Notes: generated by a model not told the origin, from the sequence alone. A DNA stretch of 64,000 nucleotides from Hymenobacter mellowenesis (GCF_030581005.1 NZ_JAUQSX010000009.1:124001-188000); one strand, 5' to 3'; numbered from the stretch's first letter, positions 51,577 to 59,942 are shown. Made by a program: numbers and translations.

Positions 51577-52959
51577 ATGGGAAAGACTTTAGATAATATC
51601 CGCCCGCATGTGCGGCCCACGCTGCTGCTGGCCTACCCGGTGGTGCTTTCGCAGCTGGGCCACATCTCGGTTAGCTTCGTCGATTCGGTGCTGGTGGGGC
51701 GCACGGGCACGGTGCCGCTGGCGGCCGTGAGCCTGGGCGTGAGCAGCACCACGGTGCTCATGATACTCGGCATTGGCCTGAGCATGGGCAGCGTGCCGCT
51801 GGTGGCCGCCGCCCACGGCCGGCGCGATATTCCTGCCCTGGGCCGCCTGCTGGCGTCGTCGGTGTGGCTGTGTGCGCTGGCCGGGCTGGCGCTGGTGGGA
51901 GTGGGGCAGCAGCTGCCCTTTTTGATGCACTTTCTGGGCCAGCCGCCCGAGGTGGTGACGATGGCCGCGCCCTGGGTGCGGGTCATTAGCTGGTCGCTGC
52001 TGCCGCTGATGGTGTTTCAGGGTTTTCGGGAGTTTGCCGAAGGGCTGGGGCTCACGCGCCAGGCCATGTGGCTGTCGGTGCTGGCCAACGTGGTGAACGC
52101 CGCCCTGTGCTACGCCCTCGTTTTCGGGCACTGGGGCGCTCCGGCCATGGGCCTGATGGGCTCGGCCTGGGCCACGCTCATCGCGCGCATCCTCATGGCG
52201 GGGCTTATGGCGGGTTACGTGCTGCTGGCGCCGCGCCTGCACGCCTACCGCGCCGCCGTGGGGCGCTGGCTGCCCGATGCCGCCACGCTGCGCCGCCTCT
52301 TCGATTTGGGCGCCCCCATCGGGGTGCAAATGGCCTTTGAGGTGGGCGCCTTTGCCGCTTCGGCCATCATGATAGGCTGGCTGGGGGCCACCACGCTGGC
52401 CGCGCACCAGGTGGCCATCAACTTGGCGTCTTTCACCTACATGGCGGCCAGCGGCATTGCGGCGGCGGCCACCATTCGGGTGGGCAACCTGCACGGCAGC
52501 GGCCACCGGGCCGAAGCGCGACAGGCAGGTTTTGCGGCCTACGCGCTGGGGTTTGCATTTATGGGCACCATGGGCCTGCTGTTTGTGGCCACGCGGCATG
52601 TGGCGCCGCTGCTCTACAGCCACGACCCGGCCGTGGTGGCCCAGGCGGCCACGCTCTTGCTCATCGCAGCCCTGTTTCAGGTATCCGATGGCTTGCAGGT
52701 GATGGGGCTAGGCGCGCTGCGCGGGCTCGAAGACGTGAAAGTGCCCTCGGTGGTGGCGCTGCTGGCGTACTGGGCGGTGGCTTTGCCGCTGGGCTACTTT
52801 CTGGGCTTCCGGCTGCACCTGGGGGCGCCCGGCGTCTGGATTGGCCTGCTCGCGGGGCTGAGCATCGTGGCCGTGGTGCTGCTGTTGCGCTTCCGGCGCG
52901 AAACGGCACCGGGGGCGGTGGTGCCCGTTTCGGCTGAGGCCTCGGAGCGGGTGTTCTAG
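51577..52959 (+). CDS. MATE family efflux transporter
   Basis: 460 residues and about 12 membrane helices in two MATE halves. Family blocks QLGHISVSFVDSVLVGRTG and GAPIGVQMAFEVGAFAASAIMIGWLG are present. Exports cationic drugs or metabolites with Na+ or H+. The start is the ATG at 51577, 14 nt after a consensus -7 box; a longer frame from 51493 overlaps the aminotransferase end. Confidence 0.93.
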   Translation: MGKTLDNIRPHVRPTLLLAYPVVLSQLGHISVSFVDSVLVGRTGTVPLAAVSLGVSSTTVLMILGIGLSMGSVPLVAAAHGRRDIPALGRLLASSVWLCALAGLALVGVGQQLPFLMHFLGQPPEVVTMAAPWVRVISWSLLPLMVFQGFREFAEGLGLTRQAMWLSVLANVVNAALCYALVFGHWGAPAMGLMGSAWATLIARILMAGLMAGYVLLAPRLHAYRAAVGRWLPDAATLRRLFDLGAPIGVQMAFEVGAFAASAIMIGWLGATTLAAHQVAINLASFTYMAASGIAAAATIRVGNLHGSGHRAEARQAGFAAYALGFAFMGTMGLLFVATRHVAPLLYSHDPAVVAQAATLLLIAALFQVSDGLQVMGLGALRGLEDVKVPSVVALLAYWAVALPLGYFLGFRLHLGAPGVWIGLLAGLSIVAVVLLLRFRRETAPGAVVPVSAEASERVF

Positions 52960-53055
52960 CGCCGCAACGGGCGGTATTTAACGGCGAAAGCAATTTTTGT
53001 TGGGACGGCCGTGTTTGGCACGTCAAATTAACGATGACTTTCGACCTCTTCGCTT

Positions 53056-53634
53056 ATGCTTTCTTTTTTGAATTCGATACTGCTGCTGGCTGGTTTGCTG
53101 CAAGGGCCGGCGGTTAAACCTGCTGCAACGCCCTCGGCCAAACCTGCACCGGCGGCACCCATTGCATGGTCGGCCACACGGCCCCTCACGGTGGCCGATT
53201 TCCTGGGCCGGCCCGGGCCTTCCGACCAGCTGGCCGCCCTCACCACGTCCGACCTCAAGGCCGATGCCGCCTGCCGCGACTTCGTGTTTACCGGCACCGT
53301 CCGCGCCACCTTCAACCCTAATACTTCCTGGATACGGAACCCTGCCACTATTTCGGCCGCGCTGCTGCGCCACGAGCAGATTCATTTCGACATCACCGAA
53401 GTGTACGCCCGCCTCATGCGCCAGAAGCTGCTGGTGTTCCAGGCCCGGGCCGATTGCAACAAGCTCCAGCCGGCCTTCAATAACCTCACCAAGGGCGTGT
53501 ACGACCAGTGGGACCGGGAGCAAAACCGCTACGACGCCGAAACCAACCACGGCCTGAACGCCGCCAAACAAGCCTATTGGGAAAAGCAAACCCAGGTGAA
53601 ACTGGAGCAGCTCAAGGCATTTGCGGTGGAGTAG
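53056..53634 (+). CDS. DUF922-like secreted zinc protease
   Basis: 192 residues with a signal peptide (LNSILLLAGLLQGPA) and an Ala/Pro linker. The HExxH motif is at 106-110 (LLRHEQIHFDITEVYARLM), with the downstream pattern ITEVYAR of DUF922-type predicted metalloproteases. Probably periplasmic; substrate unknown. Confidence 0.82.
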   Translation: MLSFLNSILLLAGLLQGPAVKPAATPSAKPAPAAPIAWSATRPLTVADFLGRPGPSDQLAALTTSDLKADAACRDFVFTGTVRATFNPNTSWIRNPATISAALLRHEQIHFDITEVYARLMRQKLLVFQARADCNKLQPAFNNLTKGVYDQWDREQNRYDAETNHGLNAAKQAYWEKQTQVKLEQLKAFAVE

Positions 53635-53673
53635 GGTGCTTAGTTTATTTTGACAATAGCCCGCTCAAACCAG

Positions 53674-53707
53674 AACGTCATGTCGAGCGTAGCCGAGACA
53701 TGACGTT
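53674..53707. repeat. collapsed AACGTCATG element, 34 bp (copy 14)
   Basis: AACGTCATGTCGAGCGTAGCCGAGACATGACGTT: left arm fused to the right end, junction at a GACAT repeat. Confidence 0.85.
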
Positions 53708-53724
53708 TTTTTATTCTCCATCTC

Positions 53725-54078
53725 ATGAATTCTCCTTCCCCGGCCCCGCTTATCTGGGCCGAATTCGAGCGCGTCGAACTGCGCGTGGGCACCATTCTGG
53801 AAGCGCGGCCATTGCCGGAGGCGCGCCGTCCGGCGTTCCAGCTGCTGATTGATTTTGGCCCCGAAATCGGATTGAAGAAGTCCAGCGCTCAAATCACGCA
53901 CCACTACACACCCGAAACGCTGGTGGGCCGCCAGGTGCAGGCCGTGGTGAATTTCCCGCCCAAGCAAATCGGGAAATTCCGCTCCGAAGTGCTGGTTACG
54001 GGCTTTGCCGATGCCGACGGGCACATTGTGCTGGCCGCCGTGGCCGGCCCGGTGCCCAACGGCAGCCGGCTTATTTAG
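53725..54078 (+). CDS. csaA: tRNA-binding domain protein CsaA
   Basis: 117 residues forming one EMAP/CsaA-type OB fold: FERVELRVGTILEARPLPEA, SSAQITHHY, VNFPPKQIGKFRSEVLV and PNGSRL at the end. CsaA is described as a tRNA-binding dimer with chaperone-like activity. It overlaps the convergent DUF4296 gene by eight nucleotides. Confidence 0.92.
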   Translation: MNSPSPAPLIWAEFERVELRVGTILEARPLPEARRPAFQLLIDFGPEIGLKKSSAQITHHYTPETLVGRQVQAVVNFPPKQIGKFRSEVLVTGFADADGHIVLAAVAGPVPNGSRLI

Positions 54079-54514
54079 CCAAGGTGCCGGCGTTGGCGGG
54101 CGGTGGCGGCGTGGCCGCAGCGGCCGGGGCGGTGGCGGACGGCGGGATAATCGGCCCCAACTTGCTCTGGCGCTGGCTGAGCGTGTCGACCACCGAATTG
54201 TAGATTTCGCTTAAGTCCTTGCCGTGGATGCCGTAGTAGCGGTAGCTGCGTTGGAAAGTGGAGTCCGTGACTTCGCGGGACCAGAGCAGGGTTTTCTTTT
54301 GCGAGAGGAAGAGGGCCCGGCCCGAATCGGGTGGCAGGCGGCTGCTTTCGACTTGCGCTTCCAGCACGTGCAGGTCGGCCAGCAGGCGGACCATTTTCTC
54401 GCGGGGCAGCAGGTCGGCGGGCGGGGGCGCGTCTTCGGGGCGGTCGCAGGCGGGCAGCGCCAGCAGGAGAGGGGCCAGCACCAGGCCCAAGCAGCAACGA
54501 CGGAAGATTTTCAC
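54071..54514 (-). CDS. DUF4296 lipoprotein
   Basis: 147 residues, GTG start at 54514 (VKIFRRCC). The signal peptide ends in the lipobox LALPAC. REKMVRLLADLHVLEAQVES and YYGIHGKDLSEIYNSVVDTL match DUF4296, a Bacteroidetes-specific family of unknown role. The tail is Pro/Ala-rich. A TAACTTTG box ends five nucleotides before the GTG, so a leaderless message is predicted. Confidence 0.8.
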   Translation of the reverse strand: MKIFRRCCLGLVLAPLLLALPACDRPEDAPPPADLLPREKMVRLLADLHVLEAQVESSRLPPDSGRALFLSQKKTLLWSREVTDSTFQRSYRYYGIHGKDLSEIYNSVVDTLSQRQSKLGPIIPPSATAPAAAATPPPPANAGTLAK

Positions 54515-54519
54515 AAGGG

Positions 54520-54527
54520 CAAAGTTA
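54520..54527 (-). promoter_or_regulatory. -7 promoter box TAACTTTG for the DUF4296 gene
   Basis: Full consensus on the minus strand, 5 nt before the GTG start. Confidence 0.55.
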
Positions 54528-54563
54528 CGCCTGCGCCGTAGCTTCGTCTTCAGTGGTGAAAAG

Positions 54564-54596
54564 AACGTTATGCAGAGCGCAGCGAAGCATGACGTT
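54564..54596. repeat. collapsed AACGTCATG element, 33 bp (copy 15)
   Basis: AACGTTATGCAGAGCGCAGCGAAGCATGACGTT: arm and loop lost, junction at an AGCAT/GCAT repeat. Between divergent genes. Confidence 0.85.
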
Positions 54597-54616
54597 TCCT
54601 CTGCTCCTTGTGCCCT

Positions 54617-55507
54617 ATGAATTCCCCCCTCACCGACTTGGTGCGCCGCCTGCGCCACCTCGAAATCCGCATCCGCAAGGCGGTGGAGGCCCAGCTGCAG
54701 GGCGATTTTCACTCCGTATTCAAAGGCACGGGCCTCGAATTCGACGACGTGCGCCTCTACCAGTACGGCGACGAGGTGCGCGCCATCGACTGGGCCGTGA
54801 GCAGCAAAGGCCACGGCACCTTCGTGAAAACCTACAAGGAGGAAAAGGAGCAGCAGGTGCTGGTGCTGCTGGATGTGAGCGCCTCGTTGGACGTGGGCGA
54901 CGGCCAGCGCCGCAAGCTCGATGTGGCCCGCGACATTGCGGGGCTTCTGGCCCTGTCGGCCGCGCGGCAGGGTTCGGGGCTGGGCCTGCTGGCGTTCAGC
55001 GACCAGAAGGAATTGTACTTGCCGCCGGCCAAGGGCGCACGGGCGGCGTATGCCCTCATCAACCGGCTGTTTTCGCTGGAGCCGGTTTCGCGGGGCACGG
55101 GCGTGGGGGCGGGCATCCGGCAGGCGCTGGGGCTGCTCAAGCGCCGCACGCTGGTGGTGCTGATTTCGGACTTCATCGATGGCCACTACGAGCGCGAGCT
55201 CACCATGCTGGCCCAGCGCCACGACCTGATTGTGGTGCAGCTGCGCGCCCCGCGCGAGCGGCAGTTTCCGGCCCTGGGCATTGTGCCGCTGCGCGACGCT
55301 GAAACCGGCCAGGTGCGCTGGGTCAACACCTCGTCGGCCGATTTCCGGGCCCGCATCGAGTCCGGCGCCGACCGCCAAGAGGCCGAGCTGGTGAACCTGT
55401 GCCGCCGCACCCGCACCGGCTTCCTGACGCTGAGCACGGAGGGCGATTTCGTGCCTCAACTCGTGAATTTATTTCGTCACCGTCAGCAATTTGGGCGTCG
55501 TGGGTAA
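54617..55507 (+). CDS. DUF58 domain protein of a Bat-type cluster
   Basis: 296 residues from the ATG at 54617. GTGLEFDDVRLYQYGDEVRAIDW is the DUF58 block, and a VWA-like core follows (LLDVSASLDVG; LVVLISDFIDG). First gene of the cluster DUF58, BatD-like, VWA. Such proteins usually act with a MoxR ATPase; none is found here. The last codons overlap a possible GTG start of the next gene. Confidence 0.9.
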   Translation: MNSPLTDLVRRLRHLEIRIRKAVEAQLQGDFHSVFKGTGLEFDDVRLYQYGDEVRAIDWAVSSKGHGTFVKTYKEEKEQQVLVLLDVSASLDVGDGQRRKLDVARDIAGLLALSAARQGSGLGLLAFSDQKELYLPPAKGARAAYALINRLFSLEPVSRGTGVGAGIRQALGLLKRRTLVVLISDFIDGHYERELTMLAQRHDLIVVQLRAPRERQFPALGIVPLRDAETGQVRWVNTSSADFRARIESGADRQEAELVNLCRRTRTGFLTLSTEGDFVPQLVNLFRHRQQFGRRG

Positions 55508-56651
55508 GGGTAATTGGATATCAAAAGGTTATTTGGCGCTTGCGCAGCAGTTTGCGTCGCCCTATGCGTCGTCTTCACCCGCGGCCTCTCTCCAAAAGAG
55601 AGGAAAGCCTGCCGATTGTAGCGTGGACTCTGCGAGTCCGCGCTTGGGCGAACGTTCTGCAACGCGCGGACTCGCAGAGTCCACGCTACAAGCCAGCGCC
55701 GCAGCTCCCTTATTTTTCGGAGAAAGGCCGGGGGGGAGGGCGACGCATAGGGCGCTTTGCCTGGTATCACTCTGCCTGACGTTCTTATTCAGCCAAAGCA
55801 GCCACGCCCAGCCGGCCCCGCTGCCCGTGCCGCAGGGCCGCTTCCTGAAACCAACCGTCCTTGTGGGCGAGCCGCTCGACTACGAGCTGCGCTACGAGCA
55901 CGCACCTGGGCTGGAAGTGGTGTTCCCGGATTCGCTGGCCCGGTTCGCGCCGTTTGAATACGCGGGCAAAACCTACTTCCCCACCCGCACCCGCCGCGGC
56001 GTCAGCCTCGACCGCGCCATCTACCACCTGCGCACCTTCCGGCTCGATTCGGTACAGACGCTGGCCCTGCCCGTGGCCGTGCTCCAGGGCGAGGATACGC
56101 TGAGCGTGCTGCCGCCGGCCAGCCGCGTGCGCCTGCGCCGCACGGCCGCGCCGCCGGTGGGGGAGGCGCTGCCCGCCCTGCGCCAAAACCTGGCCCTGGT
56201 GCCCGTGGAGCCGGTTTTCAATTATCCCTACTGGATTGCGGGCGCCATGGCCGTGCTGCTGCTGCTGGGGGGCAGTGCCCTGCTGTTTCGGCGGCCGCTC
56301 ACGCGGCGCTACCAGGCCTACAAGCTGCGCAAAAACCACGGCTACTTTCTGGCCCAGTTTGCGCGCCACGTCGAGCGGTTCGATTTGTCGCGCTCGGCCA
56401 CCAACGTGGAGCGCGCCGTGGTGCTCTGGAAAAACTACCTCGCCGGCCTCGAAAACAGCGGCCTGAATTCCTTCACGACCCGCGAAATCGTGGCATATTT
56501 CGAAAACGACACCGATGTGCGCAAAGCCCTCACCGCCACCGACAAGGTGATTTACGGCAACCTGCAAAGCGAAGACGCCAAGGAGGTGGACCGTGCCTTC
56601 CAGCGCCTGCGCGGCTTTGCCGAGCGCCGGTATGCATCGGTAACGGAGTAG
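55500..56651 (+). CDS. BatD-like membrane protein, start uncertain
   Basis: The clear protein starts with a signal-peptide-like LCLVSLCLTFLFSQSSHAQ encoded from about 55758, continues with a beta-rich periplasmic part (about 110 residues), a helix near WIAGAMAVLLLLGGSALLF, and a cytoplasmic tail. No ATG, GTG or TTG lies in frame between the repeat at 55754 and the signal peptide; CTG at 55761 is possible. The frame is open back to GTG 55500, which would translate the whole inserted repeat. Between DUF58 and VWA genes it fits a BatD/oxygen-tolerance role (inference). Confidence 0.72.
   Translation: MGKGNWISKGYLALAQQFASPYASSSPAASLQKRGKPADCSVDSASPRLGERSATRGLAESTLQASAAAPLFFGERPGGRATHRALCLVSLCLTFLFSQSSHAQPAPLPVPQGRFLKPTVLVGEPLDYELRYEHAPGLEVVFPDSLARFAPFEYAGKTYFPTRTRRGVSLDRAIYHLRTFRLDSVQTLALPVAVLQGEDTLSVLPPASRVRLRRTAAPPVGEALPALRQNLALVPVEPVFNYPYWIAGAMAVLLLLGGSALLFRRPLTRRYQAYKLRKNHGYFLAQFARHVERFDLSRSATNVERAVVLWKNYLAGLENSGLNSFTTREIVAYFENDTDVRKALTATDKVIYGNLQSEDAKEVDRAFQRLRGFAERRYASVTE
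55558..55754. repeat. nested palindrome: outer CGCCCTATGCGTCG ends, inner GTAGCGTGGACTC hairpin
   Basis: Outer ends 55558-55571 and 55741-55754 are perfect 14-bp inverted repeats, followed inward by imperfectly paired CGGCCTCTCTCC tracts. The inner hairpin has 27-bp perfect arms (55617-55643, 55664-55690), nearly identical to the element at 59133. The whole is inserted between DUF58 and the BatD-like reading frame. Confidence 0.85.
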
Positions 56652-56718
56652 CGCGGACTTTTAATCCGCGAGTCCAATCATCCTCCATTCCCGGACGCGG
56701 ACTAAAAGTCCGCGCTAC
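56648..56718. repeat. GTAGCGCGGAC-family hairpin
   Basis: 23-bp arms (56648-56670, 56696-56718) with one mismatch. The left end includes the stop codon of the BatD-like gene, and the right end CTAC supplies the first bases of the -7 box of the next gene. Confidence 0.85.
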
Positions 56719-56723
56719 TTTCG
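56716..56723 (+). promoter_or_regulatory. -7-like box TACTTTCG for the VWA gene
   Basis: One mismatch from TAnnTTTG; TAC belongs to the hairpin end. It ends 7 nt before the GTG start. Confidence 0.4.
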
Positions 56724-56730
56724 CCCCCGC

Positions 56731-57753
56731 GTGAACGACCTTTTCAACCTTCTGCGCTACGCCACGCTGGCCAACTACCAGTGGCAGCACCCCCGGCTGC
56801 TGCTGTTGCTGGGGGCCGTGCCGCTGCTGTTTCTGCTGCGGCGGTTGCTGGCGCGGCGCCGGGCGCGGGTGGGCGTGGCCTTCGGGCCGGGCGAGGGCGG
56901 GCGCGACTGGACGGCGGCCCTGCGCTTCGTGCCCGATGTGCTGCTGGGTTTCGCGCTGGCGTTTGGCGTAGTGGCGCTGGCCCGCCCCCAGCGCACGGAT
57001 GAGCGGGTGGAGCAGTCGGGCCGGGGCATCGACATTGTGCTGGCCCTCGACGTGTCGGGCTCGATGGCCATTCAGGACCTACGCCCCAGCCGCATCGAAG
57101 CCGCCAAGCGCCTGGCCACCGACTTCCTCAAAAGCCGCGTGGGCGACCGTCTGGCCCTGGTGGCCTTCGCCGGCGACGCTTACTCGCTGGCTCCCCTCAC
57201 CACCGACTACGACCTGCTGCGCGAAGACCTGGCCAGCCTGCGCATGGGCATGATTGACAACGACGGCACGGCCATTGGCTCGGCCCTGGGCGTGGCTACC
57301 AACCGCCTGCGCGAGTCCACAGCCCGCTCGCGGGTAGTCATTCTGCTCTCGGACGGCGAAAACAACGCTGGCAGCCTCGACCCGCTGCTGGCCGCGCAGC
57401 TGGCGCATGCCTTTGGCATCCGCATCTATACCATCGGGCTGGGTAAGGATGGCTTCGTGCCCTACGGCCAGGACGAAAACGGCAAGCCCCGCTACGTGCA
57501 AACCCGCCTCGACGAAACCACCATGCGTGAGCTGGCGGCGGCGGCCGACGGCCAGTTTTTCCGGGCCACCGATAATGGCGCCCTGCGCGAAGTCTTTAAC
57601 CAAATCAACCGCCTCGAAAAGTCCGAAATTAAGCAGCTGCGCTTCCGCAACACCCGGGATTTTTACCGGCCGTATCTGTGGCTGGCCATTGCCCTGTGGC
57701 TGGCCTGGCTGGCCCTGAAAAGCACGTTTATGAGCAACCCGCTGGAGGATTGA
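56731..57753 (+). CDS. VWA domain protein BatA-like
   Basis: 340 residues, GTG start. Membrane segments lie at about 22-38 and 70-84 and near the C terminus (LWLAIALWLAWLAL), flanking a von Willebrand A domain with a perfect MIDAS DVSGSM and later TDYDLL and SDGENNAG. This is the BatA/BatB architecture of the aerotolerance cluster. It follows the BatD-like and DUF58 genes on the same strand. Confidence 0.93.
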   Translation: MNDLFNLLRYATLANYQWQHPRLLLLLGAVPLLFLLRRLLARRRARVGVAFGPGEGGRDWTAALRFVPDVLLGFALAFGVVALARPQRTDERVEQSGRGIDIVLALDVSGSMAIQDLRPSRIEAAKRLATDFLKSRVGDRLALVAFAGDAYSLAPLTTDYDLLREDLASLRMGMIDNDGTAIGSALGVATNRLRESTARSRVVILLSDGENNAGSLDPLLAAQLAHAFGIRIYTIGLGKDGFVPYGQDENGKPRYVQTRLDETTMRELAAAADGQFFRATDNGALREVFNQINRLEKSEIKQLRFRNTRDFYRPYLWLAIALWLAWLALKSTFMSNPLED

Positions 57754-57756
57754 GCC

Positions 57757-57892
57757 CGTACCCCGAAGTTGCGCTTTGGCTCGCGTCGGAGCTTTTGTCG
57801 GCCGCGCCGGTTCAGGCTCCGGCGGAGCAAAGCCTCAAAATTAGCCTCGATGAAACCACCCTGCGGGGGCCGAAGCACAGCTTCGGGGTACG
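57757..57892. repeat. GTACCCCGAAGC-family long hairpin, decayed copy
   Basis: Left arm 57757-57783 (CGTACCCCGAAG..GCGCTTTGGC) and right arm 57868-57892 match with several mismatches around a long loop. Related to the intact copy at 27565. Confidence 0.65.
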
Positions 57893-57911
57893 AACCACCG
57901 GCGCGTCGCCC

Positions 57912-57919
57912 TACTTTTG
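57912..57919 (+). promoter_or_regulatory. -7 promoter box TACTTTTG
   Basis: Full consensus, 43 nt before the ATG at 57963. Confidence 0.6.
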
Positions 57920-57962
57920 CTCAGGCAGCCTGCCACGCTTTCCCTTTGGCTGTCTTGCTCTC

Positions 57963-59123
57963 ATGAATAAAAGCTTGCTGGCTCTCGGCCTGACGTTGCT
58001 GATGACCTTGGACCGCCTGCCCGCAGTTGCCCAGGGCCACATCATGCGGGTGCGCCTCACCGATGGCGCGCCCACCCTCAACGCCAACCTGCCCCGCGAC
58101 TACACCGACCGCACCTTCATCAAGGGCCTGGCCATGTACCGTAACAAGATTGAGGACCTCACCGGCTGCCTCATCCTGCTCGAAGACCGCGACAAGGCCA
58201 GCATCATCGGCCAGTACATCAAGCCCGGCGAGCCGCCCCTGCGCAACCAGACGCTGGCCGACGTGCTCTACAGCTCCAAAATCAGCACCGCTTTCAAGAT
58301 GAACGGCAGCTACATGGTGGCCTCGGTGGCCGCCAACCACGCCTCCATCGTGGAGCTCATAATTACCGACATTGGCGGCGTGCTGGTGCCCGAAACCGCT
58401 GTGCCTTACCTCGACATCTGCAAGGCGGCCAAAAACGTGGCTCCGGAGCTGAAAAAGCGCATCTACTACATCCGCTCGGCCAAGCTCAGCAGCGTGCACA
58501 GCCGCGTGTACCAAGAAGTCGGGGCCGAGTCCGGCGTGTCGGGCACGGTGTTCAGCGCCGGCGGCAAGGTGTACAGCAGCTCCGACCAGTTCAAGACCGA
58601 CTACGTGGTGAGCGTGGACCTGGTGAGTTTGAACAACCTGCTGCTCACCAAAAACTGCGACAACCTCATCAGCAGCAACGAGCTGGCCGGCCGCCTGCAG
58701 TCGGACCGCGCCCGTCAGGACGCCGACCGCGCCGAGCAGGAGCGCCGCCAGAAGGAAAGCGAGCTGAAAACCGCCAAAGCCGAGGCCGACGACCTCAAGC
58801 GCAAGGTGGCCGAAATTCAGGAAAACCTGAAAAAGCAGTCGATGACCACCGACGAATACCGCCACCAAGTAGAAGGCCTGCGCCGCGACCTCGTCGTGGC
58901 CCAGCAGCGTGTCAACCAAGTCAATATCGAGTTCAAGCAGGCCGAAAGTAACACCAAAGTGGTGCAGGCCAGCTCCGAGCAGCAACAGCAGCAGCAAACC
59001 CGTACCGCCGCCGCCACCGCCGCCCCGCTGGTGCAGAAATCCGACGTGAACGTGATTTCGGAGGTAAAAAACCTCTCGGAGGAAGAGGTGAAGAAAATGG
59101 GGTTCAAAGAAGTGAAGCAGTGA
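57963..59123 (+). CDS. secreted coiled-coil protein of unknown function
   Basis: 386 residues. Signal peptide ending AVAQ, a globular part to about 240 with no recognised domain (LEDRDKASIIGQYIKPGE, SAKLSSVHSRVYQEVG), a long coiled coil at about 245-340 (rich in Ala, Glu, Lys, Arg) and a Gln run (QQQQQQ) before the end. It follows the VWA gene after a decayed hairpin and has its own promoter box, so it is probably not part of the Bat operon. Confidence 0.75.
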   Translation: MNKSLLALGLTLLMTLDRLPAVAQGHIMRVRLTDGAPTLNANLPRDYTDRTFIKGLAMYRNKIEDLTGCLILLEDRDKASIIGQYIKPGEPPLRNQTLADVLYSSKISTAFKMNGSYMVASVAANHASIVELIITDIGGVLVPETAVPYLDICKAAKNVAPELKKRIYYIRSAKLSSVHSRVYQEVGAESGVSGTVFSAGGKVYSSSDQFKTDYVVSVDLVSLNNLLLTKNCDNLISSNELAGRLQSDRARQDADRAEQERRQKESELKTAKAEADDLKRKVAEIQENLKKQSMTTDEYRHQVEGLRRDLVVAQQRVNQVNIEFKQAESNTKVVQASSEQQQQQQTRTAAATAAPLVQKSDVNVISEVKNLSEEEVKKMGFKEVKQ

Positions 59124-59132
59124 GGCGGTTTG

Positions 59133-59209
59133 TTGTAGCGTGGACTCTGCGAGTCCGCGCTTTGCCGGGACGTTCGCTAAGGCGCGGACTCGCAGAGTCC
59201 ACGCTACAA
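59133..59209. repeat. GTAGCGTGGACTC-family hairpin, 28-bp perfect arms
   Basis: Arms 59133-59160 and 59182-59209; loop of 21 nt. Arms identical over 27 bp to the inner hairpin at 55617. Confidence 0.92.
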
Positions 59210-59273
59210 TAGGCGCCGGTTGGAAGCCGGTAAACACGACCTTTCTGATTCGTTTAAATCAACCTATTCCCTA

Positions 59274-59942
59274 ATGTCCATCGCCGATAACATCCACCGC
59301 CTCAACGCCGAGCTGGCTGGCACGCCCGCCCGGCTGTGCGTGGTGACGAAAACCCACCCCATCGAAAAGCTACAGGAGGCCTACGACGCCGGCGCCCGCT
59401 GCTTCGGCGAAAACCGGCCCCAAGAAATGGCCGCCAAGCAGCCCCAACTGCCCGCGGATGTGGAGTGGCACCTCATCGGCCAGCTCCAGACCAACAAGGT
59501 GAAGCTGCTGGCCCCGTTTGTGCACACCATCCAAAGCATCGACAGCCTGAAATTGCTGCGCGAAATCAACAAGCAAGCCGCCGCCAATGGCCGCGTTATC
59601 AACGGCCTGCTGCAATTCCACATCGCCCGGGAGGAAACTAAATCCGGTCTCACGCTGGCCGAAGCCGAGGAAATTCTCACGTCCGACGAATACCGCCAAT
59701 TCCAGAACGTGCGCCTGACCGGTGTGATGGGCGTGGCCACCTTCACCGATGACGATGCCCAACTGCGGCAGGAGTTTCAGCAGCTGCGCGGCTACTTTGC
59801 GCACCTGAAAGCCACGTATTTCGCGGCCGATGAGGCTTTTCGGGATATTTCGATGGGCATGAGCGGTGACTACCCGCTGGCCGTGGCCGAAGGCAGCACG
59901 CTGGTGCGCGTGGGCAGCGCCATTTTCGGTAGTAGGGGGTAG
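59274..59942 (+). CDS. YggS-family PLP homeostasis protein
   Basis: 222 residues, alanine-racemase-like TIM barrel. The PLP lysine is K26 in CVVTKTHP; GENRPQEM, WHLIGQLQTNKVK and SMGMSGDYPLAV are family hallmarks. It regulates PLP and amino-acid pools and has no known enzymatic activity. The start is the ATG at 59274, slightly shorter than usual at the N terminus. Confidence 0.94.
   Translation: MSIADNIHRLNAELAGTPARLCVVTKTHPIEKLQEAYDAGARCFGENRPQEMAAKQPQLPADVEWHLIGQLQTNKVKLLAPFVHTIQSIDSLKLLREINKQAAANGRVINGLLQFHIAREETKSGLTLAEAEEILTSDEYRQFQNVRLTGVMGVATFTDDDAQLRQEFQQLRGYFAHLKATYFAADEAFRDISMGMSGDYPLAVAEGSTLVRVGSAIFGSRG

Noticed and set aside
54071-55459. 462-residue minus-strand fusion of DUF4296 with a long N-terminal region
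   Set aside because: The upstream part is antisense to DUF58 and crosses a promoter box and a collapsed repeat; the GTG at 54514 with its lipobox is the credible start.
57921-59237. 438-residue minus-strand frame opposite the coiled-coil protein
   Set aside because: Antisense shadow, reads through a palindromic hairpin, no domain.
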